This document shows positions 1 through 6,416 of a stretch of 21,237 nucleotides of DNA, piece by piece. The notes beneath the pieces were generated by a model. It was given only the letters and a program-made list of their open reading frames with translations. It was not told the DNA's origin and did no database searches. The stretch lies in assembly GCA_900549415.1 (NCBI GenBank), contig URNX01000055.1:1-21237 (forward strand), given 5' to 3'. The stretch's first letter is position 1. Each line of letters begins with the position of its first letter. Made by a program: the position numbers and the translations under genes. This stretch comes from an uncultured bacterium (GTDB lineage: Bacteria > Verrucomicrobiota > Lentisphaeria > Victivallales > UBA1829).

Positions 1-22
1 TAACTTCTAACAAACAAAAACT

Positions 23-40
23 CGGACGGTTCACCGTCTG
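23..40 (+). other. Short hairpin just upstream of the leuB-like ribosome binding site
   Basis: A 7-bp stem (CGGACGG paired with CCGTCTG, one G-U pair) with a TTCA loop ends directly before the purine-rich ribosome binding site AAAGGAAAGG at 41-50. There is no T-run, so it is unlikely to be an intrinsic terminator. It could be a translation-control element or the foot of an upstream leader that lies outside the window. Confidence 0.35.
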
Positions 41-58
41 AAAGGAAAGGTTCAGAAA

Positions 59-1168
59 ATGTCGAAAGTTTACAAGATTGCGACTCTTCCGGGCGACGGA
101 ACGGGTCCCGAAGTCGTGGCGGAAGGCGTCAAGGTCCTTCAGGCTGTCTCCAAGAAGTACGGATTTGAAATGACTTTCACCAACTTCGAGTGGGGCGGTG
201 AAAACTATCTCAAGACCGGCGTGGTTCTTCCCGACGATGCAATTGACCAGCTGAAGAAGTTCGATGCGATCTTCCTCGGCGCAATCGGCACGCCCAAAGT
301 CGCTCCCGGAATCCTTGAGAAGGGCATCCTCCTCAAGCTCCGCTTCGCTCTCGACCAGTACATCAACCTGCGCCCCGTGAAGCTGTTCCCCGGCGTCGTC
401 TCCCCGCTCGCCAACAAGGGCCCCGAGGACATTGACTACGTCGTCGTCCGCGAGAACTCCGGCGACGTCTACACCGGCATGGGCGGCGTTTCCATGAAGG
501 GAACCAAAGACGAAGTCGCGATTCAGGAAATGGTCTACAACCGCTTCCAGGTCGACCGCTGCCTGAAGTTCGCTTTCGAACTCGCCGCAAAGCGTCACAC
601 GAAAGAGAATCCGTGGCGCGGACTTTCCGAAGAGGACAAGAAGGCCGGCTACACTTCCCAGCTCACCCTCTGCGGAAAAACCAACGTCCTGACCTACTGC
701 TTCGATCTCTGGGAACGCGCTTTCCATGAGATGGCAAAGAACTATCCGACCGTCAAGCTCAACTACTGCCATGTTGACGCCACCTGCATGTGGATGGTCA
801 AGAACCCGGAATGGTTCGACGTCATTGTCACCTCGAACATGTTCGGTGACATCATCACCGACCTCGCCGCCATGACCTCCGGCGGAATGGGCATCTCCGC
901 GGGCGGAAACCTCAATCCCGAAGGCGTCAGCATGTTCGAACCGATCGGCGGATCCGCTCCGAAGTACACCGGTCTCGGCGTGATCAACCCCTGCGCGGCA
1001 ATTCTTTCCGCCGCCATGATGCTGGAATACCTCGGCGAACACGAGGCGTCCAGGGACATCGAGAAGGCGGTTGCCTATATCACCGAACACAAGCTCAAAT
1101 CGCTCTCCGCGGGCAAGATGGGCTACTCCACCAGCGAAGTCGGCGACCTCGTCGTTGCCAACCTCTGA
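59..1168 (+). CDS. leuB: 3-isopropylmalate dehydrogenase-type decarboxylating dehydrogenase
   Basis: This 369-residue protein belongs to the isocitrate/isopropylmalate dehydrogenase family, whose members oxidise and decarboxylate a 2-hydroxy acid using Mg2+ and NAD(P)+. Seen: the N-terminal LPGDGTGPEVV (10-20); the substrate arginines in LLKLRFALD (R95), NLRP (R105) and VVVRE (R131); GKTNVLT with K207; D240; and the family signature around 257-276 with metal-binding D264 and D268. The region 84-118 resembles the actinobacterial LeuB branch, which favours isopropylmalate, the third step of leucine synthesis. The adenine-pocket stretch reads GGSAPKYTG (297-305). LeuB usually has HGSAPD there, while NADP-dependent isocitrate dehydrogenase has a Lys-Tyr pair, so cofactor choice may differ. 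The start is supported by AAAGGAAAGG nine bases upstream. Other leucine genes are not visible. Tartrate/malate or homoisocitrate dehydrogenase are alternatives. Confidence 0.72.
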   Translation: MSKVYKIATLPGDGTGPEVVAEGVKVLQAVSKKYGFEMTFTNFEWGGENYLKTGVVLPDDAIDQLKKFDAIFLGAIGTPKVAPGILEKGILLKLRFALDQYINLRPVKLFPGVVSPLANKGPEDIDYVVVRENSGDVYTGMGGVSMKGTKDEVAIQEMVYNRFQVDRCLKFAFELAAKRHTKENPWRGLSEEDKKAGYTSQLTLCGKTNVLTYCFDLWERAFHEMAKNYPTVKLNYCHVDATCMWMVKNPEWFDVIVTSNMFGDIITDLAAMTSGGMGISAGGNLNPEGVSMFEPIGGSAPKYTGLGVINPCAAILSAAMMLEYLGEHEASRDIEKAVAYITEHKLKSLSAGKMGYSTSEVGDLVVANL

Positions 1169-1181
1169 TCCGGTTTTTCTC

Positions 1182-1210
1182 ACTTCCGGGAACCCTGTGT
1201 TCCCGGAAGT
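1182..1210 (+). terminator. Perfect 11-bp hairpin after the leuB-like gene
   Basis: ACTTCCGGGAA and TTCCCGGAAGT form a perfect 11-bp stem with a 7-base loop, 13 bases after the leuB stop. No T-run follows on either strand, so simple intrinsic termination is doubtful. It may protect the leuB mRNA 3' end or belong to the 5' leader of rnc. Confidence 0.5.
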
Positions 1211-1217
1211 CCAAATC

Positions 1218-1252
1218 GACTAAACCTGCCAGCTCGTTTGACAGGTTCAGTC
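1218..1252 (+). other. Second hairpin in the rnc leader
   Basis: GACT-A-AACCTG pairs with CAGGTT-C-AGTC, giving ten pairs interrupted by one mismatch around a 13-base loop. It follows the hairpin at 1182-1210 by seven bases and ends about 50 bases before the rnc start. Confidence 0.4.
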
Positions 1253-1303
1253 GCTTCGGTATGAAAAGCCCTCTTCATCAATCTTCATATGAAAGAGTGC
1301 TCC

Positions 1304-2011
1304 ATGTACGATTTTCAGAAAGCCCAGCGGCTGATCGGCTACACCTTCAACAACCCGGACCTCCTCAAAGAGGCTCTGATGCACCGATCGTTCGCCACCG
1401 AACACAACATCAAATATGACAACCAGAGACTGGAGTTCCTCGGTGACGCCGTGCTCCAGATCATTCTGACCGAATACATTTTCAAGCGTTATCCGGAGCT
1501 TGCGGAAGGGGATCTGACGAAGATCCGCTCCGCTCTCGCCAACCAGAGCGCGCTTGCACAGCTTGCGGTTCGTCTCGATCTCGGCAACGCGCTGATGCTC
1601 GGACACGGCGAGCAGGAGACGGGCGGCAGAACGCGCGAATCCACTCTCTCCGACACGATGGAGGCGGTTCTCGGGGCGATCATGCTCGATTCCGATCTGG
1701 AAACCGCACGTCAGTTCTACCTCAAACTCCTTGCGGAAACCGTTCCGGATCCTGCGCGGATGCTGCGGGATCTGAATCCGAAAGGCGCGCTCCAGGAGTT
1801 CACCCAGAGCCGTTACGGCTGTCAGCCCGAATATCACTTGCTCTCTGTCTCCGGCCCCGACCACAACCCCGTGTTCCGCGTAGAAGTCCGTGTGCTGGGA
1901 AAGGTGATCACAACCGCATCCGCGAACAAGCGCAAAACCGCTGAAGGAATTGCCGCCCACGAAGCGCTCAACATTCTCCACGAACGGGAAAATGGTGAAT
2001 TGCAGAGCTGA
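1304..2011 (+). CDS. rnc: Ribonuclease III
   Basis: This cytoplasmic enzyme cuts double-stranded RNA, including the stems around rRNA precursors. With the ATG at 1304 the protein is 235 residues. The signature QRLEFLGDAVL lies at 41-51, with catalytic E44 and D48. SDTMEAVLGA carries the second metal pair D117 and E120; the E-to-D spacing of 73 residues matches E. coli E41/D114. A double-stranded RNA-binding domain fills about 158-227, with NPKGALQEF at its start and the basic NKRKTAE loop near 208-214. An in-frame ATG at 1289 would add five residues but has no ribosome binding site; the one at 1304 has GAAAGAG seven bases upstream. The gene is preceded by two hairpins that could serve as its own cleavage targets, as known for E. 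coli rnc. It is complete and of normal length. Confidence 0.96.
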   Translation: MYDFQKAQRLIGYTFNNPDLLKEALMHRSFATEHNIKYDNQRLEFLGDAVLQIILTEYIFKRYPELAEGDLTKIRSALANQSALAQLAVRLDLGNALMLGHGEQETGGRTRESTLSDTMEAVLGAIMLDSDLETARQFYLKLLAETVPDPARMLRDLNPKGALQEFTQSRYGCQPEYHLLSVSGPDHNPVFRVEVRVLGKVITTASANKRKTAEGIAAHEALNILHERENGELQS

Positions 2012-2095
2012 ACGCGCCTTTTGTACGTTTGCCGGGGATGAAAAAGAACCGTTACTTTGCAGCGCACAATTTTCAAAGATTCATTTCGGGATGAT

Positions 2096-2123
2096 TTGAC
2101 ATTTCGGGAAATTCATGTAGATT
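2096..2123 (+). promoter_or_regulatory. Promoter of the ferredoxin gene
   Basis: The -35 TTGACA (2096-2101) is a perfect match and the -10 TAGATT (2118-2123) is partial, with a 16-base spacer. The predicted start lies about 60 bases before the ferredoxin ATG. The gene therefore probably has its own transcript, separate from rnc. Confidence 0.55.
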
Positions 2124-2187
2124 ATGGAGATAGCCGTTCCTATGAGCGGCTCCCCGAAATTATCGAACAAACCGTAAGGAGGAAAAA

Positions 2188-2361
2188 ATGGCTGCAAAAG
2201 TGAACCCTGAAAAATGTGTCGGATGTGAATCCTGCGTCGGCGCCTGCCCGGTGGAAGCAATCTCCATGGCGGACGGCCATGCTCAGGTCAATGCGGATTC
2301 CTGCGTTGACTGCGGCGCTTGCGTCGGCACCTGCCCCGCGGAAGCCATCACACAGGAATAA
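2188..2361 (+). CDS. 2[4Fe-4S] ferredoxin, clostridial type
   Basis: This 57-residue protein is a small soluble electron carrier. It has two near-identical cluster motifs: CVGCESCVGACPVEA (cysteines 10, 13, 16, 20) and CVDCGACVGTCPAEA (cysteines 39, 42, 45, 49). Each is CxxCxxCxxxCP, and together they bind two [4Fe-4S] clusters in the usual internal two-fold repeat. A perfect AAGGAGG at 2176-2182, five bases before the ATG, fixes the start. The gene has its own promoter upstream and a strong terminator downstream, so it appears to be a single-gene unit. Such ferredoxins accept electrons from pyruvate:ferredoxin oxidoreductase and feed hydrogenases in anaerobes; the specific partner here cannot be seen. 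Confidence 0.96.
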   Translation: MAAKVNPEKCVGCESCVGACPVEAISMADGHAQVNADSCVDCGACVGTCPAEAITQE

Positions 2362-2406
2362 TTTTTCTTATTCCTCATTCCATAAAGGGATAATTTTTCT
2401 TATTCC
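2358..2406 (+). repeat. 17-bp direct repeat spanning the ferredoxin stop codon
   Basis: ATAATTTTTCTTATTCC occurs exactly at 2358-2374 and 2390-2406, a period of 32 bases. The first copy includes the ferredoxin stop codon. It looks like a small local duplication in the 3' untranslated region. Confidence 0.8.
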
Positions 2407-2429
2407 GAAAACCTGAATTTCAGATTTTT

Positions 2430-2455
2430 GCCGGGACTCAGCATCCCGGCTTTTT
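2430..2455 (+). terminator. Intrinsic terminator of the ferredoxin gene
   Basis: GCCGGGA and TCCCGGC form a perfect 7-bp GC-rich stem with a 7-base loop, followed at once by TTTTT. It lies about 70 bases past the ferredoxin stop. The interval 2456-2526 up to the end of the convergent AraC gene shows nothing else. Confidence 0.9.
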
Positions 2456-2526
2456 CATTTTAAATGTTTTTTGCCGGAACCTGTAAATTCTTATTAACGC
2501 GCGCCTGCTTGGTCAGCGATCTGATT

Positions 2527-3315
2527 TTATTGTTGAATCCCTCCGGTCCGTTTCGCGCGGTATTGGCGCATCGAGGTCTTGAAAACAGTCCGGAAACGCT
2601 TTGAAAGATAAAACAAACTCGAAAATCCGCACAGCTCCGCTATTTCTGAAAACGAACGGTCCGTCGTTGCAAGCATTGAACAGACATTCTGGAATTTGAT
2701 CTTCTCATGATACTTCTGCGGCGTCGTTCCGTAGGCTTTCCTGAAGTCCCGGAAAAATTTTGCGCGCGACATGCCGAACTGTTTGGCGACGGTGTCAAAG
2801 TTGTGAATCTGAAGCGTGGATGCGATGAAATTTTTCGCGGCTTCCAGCTGCGTGTTCGCCTTGATGAACGTATCCGCATTTCCGCGCAGAAGAATGCTCT
2901 CCAGGAGCGTTTCAACCAACGGGAATATATTGCCGGTTTGAGCGGCCAGAAGGGAACAGGCCTCCTCCGCATCGCTCAGAATCCGTGCCATGGTGTCGCT
3001 GTGCGGATGCACAACGTACATTTCCCGGATCGGCTGATTCCAGTTGATGTGAATATGGAGGTTGAATGCGAACCAGAAACAGCCCCAGCATCCGTCCATG
3101 GCAAAAAAACGCTCGTGTGAGGGCGGAGACAGCAGAATGTCGCCCGGCGCCAGCTGCAGTTCCCCGAAACGGTTGCGGATAAGGCAGTTCCCTCTTGTTG
3201 TGATTACAAGGTTCCAGAAGTTCAGGTCATGAGACATCCAGCGGCGTTTTTCCCACGCAAAAAACATCTTTTCCCCGAATATGCTCGCCTCTCTGTTTGC
3301 CGCCGCTGAATCCAT
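2527..3315 (-). CDS. AraC-family transcriptional regulator of module 1
   Basis: This 262-residue protein has an N-terminal cupin-like sensing domain (about 30-110, including GELQLAPGDILLSPP) and a C-terminal AraC DNA-binding domain. The latter has two helix-turn-helix units: about 173-193 (TVAKQFGMSRAKFFRDF) and about 221-243 (FSEIAELCGFSSLFYLSKRF, the best-conserved AraC stretch). No signal peptide or membrane segment is seen, so it acts in the cytoplasm. AAGGAG upstream of the ATG supports the start. It is divergent from the ADP-ribosylglycohydrolase operon across 161 bases, the classic position for a local AraC activator of that operon. The inducer is unknown; the family often senses sugars. 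Confidence 0.93.
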   Translation of the reverse strand: MDSAAANREASIFGEKMFFAWEKRRWMSHDLNFWNLVITTRGNCLIRNRFGELQLAPGDILLSPPSHERFFAMDGCWGCFWFAFNLHIHINWNQPIREMYVVHPHSDTMARILSDAEEACSLLAAQTGNIFPLVETLLESILLRGNADTFIKANTQLEAAKNFIASTLQIHNFDTVAKQFGMSRAKFFRDFRKAYGTTPQKYHEKIKFQNVCSMLATTDRSFSEIAELCGFSSLFYLSKRFRTVFKTSMRQYRAKRTGGIQQ

Positions 3316-3338
3316 GCCGGAATTCTCCTTTCCCTGAA

Positions 3339-3366
3339 ACTATATCACGGAAAATGGAAAAAGCAA
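3339..3366 (-). promoter_or_regulatory. Candidate promoter of the module 1 AraC gene
   Basis: On the minus strand TTGCTT (3361-3366) and TATAGT (3339-3344) are 16 bases apart. The predicted start falls just before the ribosome binding site, leaving a very short leader, so this is only tentative. Confidence 0.35.
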
Positions 3367-3367
3367 A

Positions 3368-3408
3368 TTTTTACTTTTTTCAAGAAATAGACGATGTGGT
3401 AAAAAGTA
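3368..3408. promoter_or_regulatory. Candidate operator: AT-rich inverted repeat between divergent genes
   Basis: TACTTTTT (3372-3379) and AAAAAGTA (3401-3408) are exact inverted copies 21 bases apart. They sit between the two divergent promoters, just upstream of the -35 box of the + strand operon, where an AraC-type activator would bind. AraC proteins more often use direct repeats, so the assignment is tentative. Confidence 0.35.
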
Positions 3409-3422
3409 TAGACTTTAAGGCG

Positions 3423-3451
3423 TTGACAAATTCGTTTTTTTGAGATATAAT
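3423..3451 (+). promoter_or_regulatory. Consensus sigma-70 promoter of the module 1 operon
   Basis: TTGACA (3423-3428) and TATAAT (3446-3451) are both perfect consensus boxes with a 17-base spacer. The predicted start is about 20 bases before the first gene. Confidence 0.85.
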
Positions 3452-3476
3452 TATAAAACAAAAGAAAGGAATGTGC

Positions 3477-5042
3477 ATGATGACGATGAAAACAGGGGAA
3501 TGGACCATCTCCCGGAAGGAGTACCGCGACAAAGTTCTCGGCTGCTGGTACGGTAAAACAATCGGTGGAACGCTCGGCGCTCCATGGGAAAACAACCGGG
3601 CAATGAACGATGTTGAGTTTTATCCGCCCGAGATCAACGGAGAATCTCTTCCGAACGACGATCTTGATCTTCAGCTTGTCTGGCTTGCCGCGGTGGAGCG
3701 CGAGGGCGTGCGCAAGCTGAATGAACGCCGTCTTGCCGAATACTGGGACAATTACATTACGGGTCCGTGGAACGAATACGGAGTTTGCCGCAACAACATC
3801 CGCATGGGGATTCTGCCGCCGATGTCGGGACGCGTCGGCAACGGCGACTGGAAGTGGAGCAACGGCGCATGGATACGGTCGGAAATCTGGGCGTGTCTCT
3901 TTCCCGCTTCTCCGCACCGGGCGGTCCGGCTTGCGTACTGCGACGCCTGCTGCGATCATGAGGGGGAAGGCATTTATGCGGAGCTCTTCACCGCCGCGCT
4001 GGAATCCGCAGCGTTTGCGGAGCGCGACATTCAGAAGCTGCTTGACGTGGCGCTCGCGTTTATTCCGTCCGGTTGCCGGGTCGCCCGTGCGGTCGGACTC
4101 GCCCGCACGTGTTATGCGGAACATCTGCCGTTTGCGGAGGCCAGGAACCGGATTGTGGAGGACAGCTCGGATATCGGCTGGTTCCAGGCTCCCGGAAATC
4201 TCGGATTCGCGGTGCTCGGTCTGCTCTATGGCGAAGGCGATTTCGGGCGTTCCGTTGCTTTGGCGGTGAACTGCGGCGATGATACCGACTGCACTGCGGG
4301 AACGGTCGGCGCAATTCTGGGAATCATCAACGGACGGAGCGGGATTCCGGAAAAGTGGTGTGCGCCGATCGGGGACGGCATCAGAACCTGTTCCATTGAG
4401 AATGTCGGACGGACCTGTCTTTTGAATGTCCCGGCGACTCTGACGGAGCTGACGGACCGTGTCGTCTGCTGTGCGGAGCTCGCCGCATTTGAAGATCCCG
4501 AACTGCTTGCTTTTTCCGACCGGACGACTCTTCCGGATTCGCCGGAACTCCTGAATGAGGAAATCCTTCGCAATACCCGCGATGCGCTTGGGCACAAGAA
4601 GAGCAATGAACTCATTTATGATTTGCCGTATGGAACGCTTCATTTTGAATTTGAAGACGGCTCCTGCGTTGTGGAAGAGGGAAAACCAGTCCGGCTGAAA
4701 ATTCATGGATTTATGGATTTTGCGGAACTGGAACTTCTCTCGGTTGTCCCTTCGCTTCCGGAAGGATGGCAGGGGGCTCCGGTGATGTTCAGTCCGTTCC
4801 ACAGCACGGTTTCCATGACGCTTCTTCCCGGTTCGCTCCGGGAGCCGCTGACACTGGTTCCGGTTTCGATTACCCGTGCGGGACATCTCTGCCCGGATGT
4901 TATCCAGCTTCCGTTCGTGAAAAAGGGAAGCGCGGTTCTGAACACTTCGCACTGGAACGAAGAGGGCAACTATCTGTTCTGGGAAGAAAAACGGAGATGT
5001 AAAAATCTACTTGCAAAGTTTGCAAGCAACATAAAACAATAA
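3477..5042 (+). CDS. ADP-ribosylglycohydrolase-family protein with an extra C-terminal domain
   Basis: About 521 residues. The first ~310 residues match the ADP-ribosylglycohydrolase (DraG) fold. It opens with GCWYGKTIGGTLGAPWE near 23-38, has the first acidic metal site in NDDLDLQLVWL near 60-70, and the second in NCGDDTDCTAGTVGAILG near 265-282. Family members use two Mg2+ ions to cleave glycosidic bonds to ADP-ribose or related ribosides. The remaining ~200 residues form an unrecognised, beta-rich tail, so the protein is longer than a bare DraG. There is no signal peptide, so it is cytoplasmic. Several in-frame ATGs crowd the start; AAAGGA at 3465-3470 best fits 3477 or 3480. As first gene of a glycoside hydrolase operon it more likely acts on a sugar-derived metabolite than on ADP-ribosylated protein; this is inference. 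Confidence 0.82.
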   Translation: MMTMKTGEWTISRKEYRDKVLGCWYGKTIGGTLGAPWENNRAMNDVEFYPPEINGESLPNDDLDLQLVWLAAVEREGVRKLNERRLAEYWDNYITGPWNEYGVCRNNIRMGILPPMSGRVGNGDWKWSNGAWIRSEIWACLFPASPHRAVRLAYCDACCDHEGEGIYAELFTAALESAAFAERDIQKLLDVALAFIPSGCRVARAVGLARTCYAEHLPFAEARNRIVEDSSDIGWFQAPGNLGFAVLGLLYGEGDFGRSVALAVNCGDDTDCTAGTVGAILGIINGRSGIPEKWCAPIGDGIRTCSIENVGRTCLLNVPATLTELTDRVVCCAELAAFEDPELLAFSDRTTLPDSPELLNEEILRNTRDALGHKKSNELIYDLPYGTLHFEFEDGSCVVEEGKPVRLKIHGFMDFAELELLSVVPSLPEGWQGAPVMFSPFHSTVSMTLLPGSLREPLTLVPVSITRAGHLCPDVIQLPFVKKGSAVLNTSHWNEEGNYLFWEEKRRCKNLLAKFASNIKQ

Positions 5043-5059
5043 AAAAGGAGAAACGGAAA

Positions 5060-5848
5060 ATGAAAAACTGGAAACGGAGATTTACCCTTATAGAGCTCCT
5101 CGTTACGATTGCGATCATCGCGATACTGGCCGGAATGCTGCTGCCGGCTTTGAATGCAGCGCGGGAAAAGGCGCGGGCGATTACCTGCGTCAATGGATTC
5201 AAACAGCTTTCGCTTGCGGTCATGGGATACATGAACGACAACGACGACAACATCCGGATCATGAATGCCGGCAACTGGGCGACTTTATATTGTTACACGG
5301 CGGGATGGAGCAATGATACGACAGGAGAAATTTCCTATATTTTCGAAGCGACCGGACTGAAGCTTCCTCCGGGCAAAGGGAATCCCGTCTGCTCCTGGGC
5401 GAGCCCGCGGGTTCCGGTTTCCAAAGTCTGCAGTTCCGCTTACGGCAAAAAACAGGCGGCTCAGGCCACAAGCCTGCTCTGCAGTTGTCCGAACAACGCG
5501 CAGACGCCGCATCTGGATTTCTTCGATGTCTACGGTATGATCTTTACTGACAATTCCGCAGGTGCGGTGCAAAGCGGGAATTGCTGGGTTCACCGGCTGA
5601 CCAAAGTGAAGAATCCTTCCAGCAAGGGGTTCTGGACGGAAGGCGTCAAACAGTTCAAGAAAGATTCGACGATCGGAAACCCGACGGCTTCCCAAGGGGG
5701 GGCGTGGGGGCACCAGCTCCACAACAACGTGCTCTATTTCGACGGGCATGCGGGGAGCATCGGATTCGGTTCCGTCACGTGCTCGCATAATGTCAACAGC
5801 ATCGACGGCGGATGCGCATCCTGCCGTTTCTGGTATACATACCGGTAA
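5060..5848 (+). CDS. Pseudopilin, H-X9-DG type (module 1)
   Basis: 262 residues. The N-terminus is a type IV prepilin signal: basic KNWKRR, then FTLIELLVTIAIIAIL and a hydrophobic helix to about residue 30, followed by the charged NAAREKARAITC. Glutamate five residues into the mature sequence is present, but the residue before the cleavage site is Arg rather than the usual Gly. The C-terminus contains an exact H-X9-DG motif (H218, D228-G229), the hallmark of a prepilin family abundant in Lentisphaerae, Planctomycetes and Verrucomicrobia. Several cysteines (including four in the last 25 residues) could form disulphides outside the cytoplasm. It starts 17 bases after the preceding gene, with AAAAAAGGAG as ribosome binding site, so it is co-transcribed. 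The role is unknown; secretion system part or surface scaffold are possibilities. Confidence 0.92.
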   Translation: MKNWKRRFTLIELLVTIAIIAILAGMLLPALNAAREKARAITCVNGFKQLSLAVMGYMNDNDDNIRIMNAGNWATLYCYTAGWSNDTTGEISYIFEATGLKLPPGKGNPVCSWASPRVPVSKVCSSAYGKKQAAQATSLLCSCPNNAQTPHLDFFDVYGMIFTDNSAGAVQSGNCWVHRLTKVKNPSSKGFWTEGVKQFKKDSTIGNPTASQGGAWGHQLHNNVLYFDGHAGSIGFGSVTCSHNVNSIDGGCASCRFWYTYR

Positions 5849-5879
5849 TTCAACCCGAAAAAAAGGAAAGGGATTCATC

Positions 5880-6416
5880 ATGAAGAAACTTTTGACTGCA
5901 CTGCTGTGCGGAGCGGCGGTTCTGCTCTCCGCGGATGTTCTGAAAGAATGGAATTTCAAGGAGGCGAAAGTCCCGGGGCTTCAGTATCCGTACGGGAACA
6001 TCACATACCGCATATCTCCGGAAGTGAAGACCCCGGAAGGGGATCCCGCGGGGGAATTCGTCATCAAAAAAGTGGCGAAAGATCCGGTTGCATGGAGCCT
6101 GATGATCGGTTTTGTTTCGGACCAGAATCTTACGCCCGGAATGAAATGCCGCTACAGTTTCCAGATTCGCGCGGATCGCGAAGGCAAGGCAATGTCGAGC
6201 TGCATTCAGCAGGAATCTCCGTGGAAGACCATCGGGAACTCTCCGAAGGAGTTCAGCGTTTCGAAAGAGTGGCGGACCGTCACACGCGAATTCACGGTGA
6301 ACGGAGATTTCAACTGTGCGGTGCGTACCCCGACAATCATGGTCGGCGCGCTGCCGGAGGGTACAACCGTTTATATCGGTTCGGTTAAAATGGAACGTAT
6401 TTCAGCGGAGAAATAA
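5880..6416 (+). CDS. Small secreted protein, stand-alone copy of the sugar-binding-type domain of the next gene
   Basis: 178 residues. It begins MKKLLTALLCGAAVLLSA, a signal peptide with likely cleavage before DVLKEW, and the rest is a single beta-rich domain resembling carbohydrate-binding modules of the CBM4/9 type; family assignment by motif is weak. It is nearly identical to residues 1-172 of the following hydrolase, differing at only about 13-15 positions. The open frame extends upstream to 5748, but that part overlaps the pseudopilin in another frame; AAAGGAAAGGG a few bases before 5880 and the signal peptide fix the start. The stop is two bases before the next ATG, and the next ribosome binding site (GGAG) lies inside this gene, implying coupled translation. 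Probable role: bind the same glycan as the hydrolase at the cell surface or in the periplasm. Confidence 0.8.
   Translation: MKKLLTALLCGAAVLLSADVLKEWNFKEAKVPGLQYPYGNITYRISPEVKTPEGDPAGEFVIKKVAKDPVAWSLMIGFVSDQNLTPGMKCRYSFQIRADREGKAMSSCIQQESPWKTIGNSPKEFSVSKEWRTVTREFTVNGDFNCAVRTPTIMVGALPEGTTVYIGSVKMERISAEK

Noticed and set aside
3345..4952. 535-residue open frame on the minus strand
   Set aside because: Antisense to the ADP-ribosylglycohydrolase-type gene and running through its promoter region; no recognisable domain.
5748..5879. Upstream extension of the small secreted protein of module 1
   Set aside because: It overlaps the pseudopilin gene in another frame, would hide the signal peptide, and the ribosome binding site sits just before 5880.
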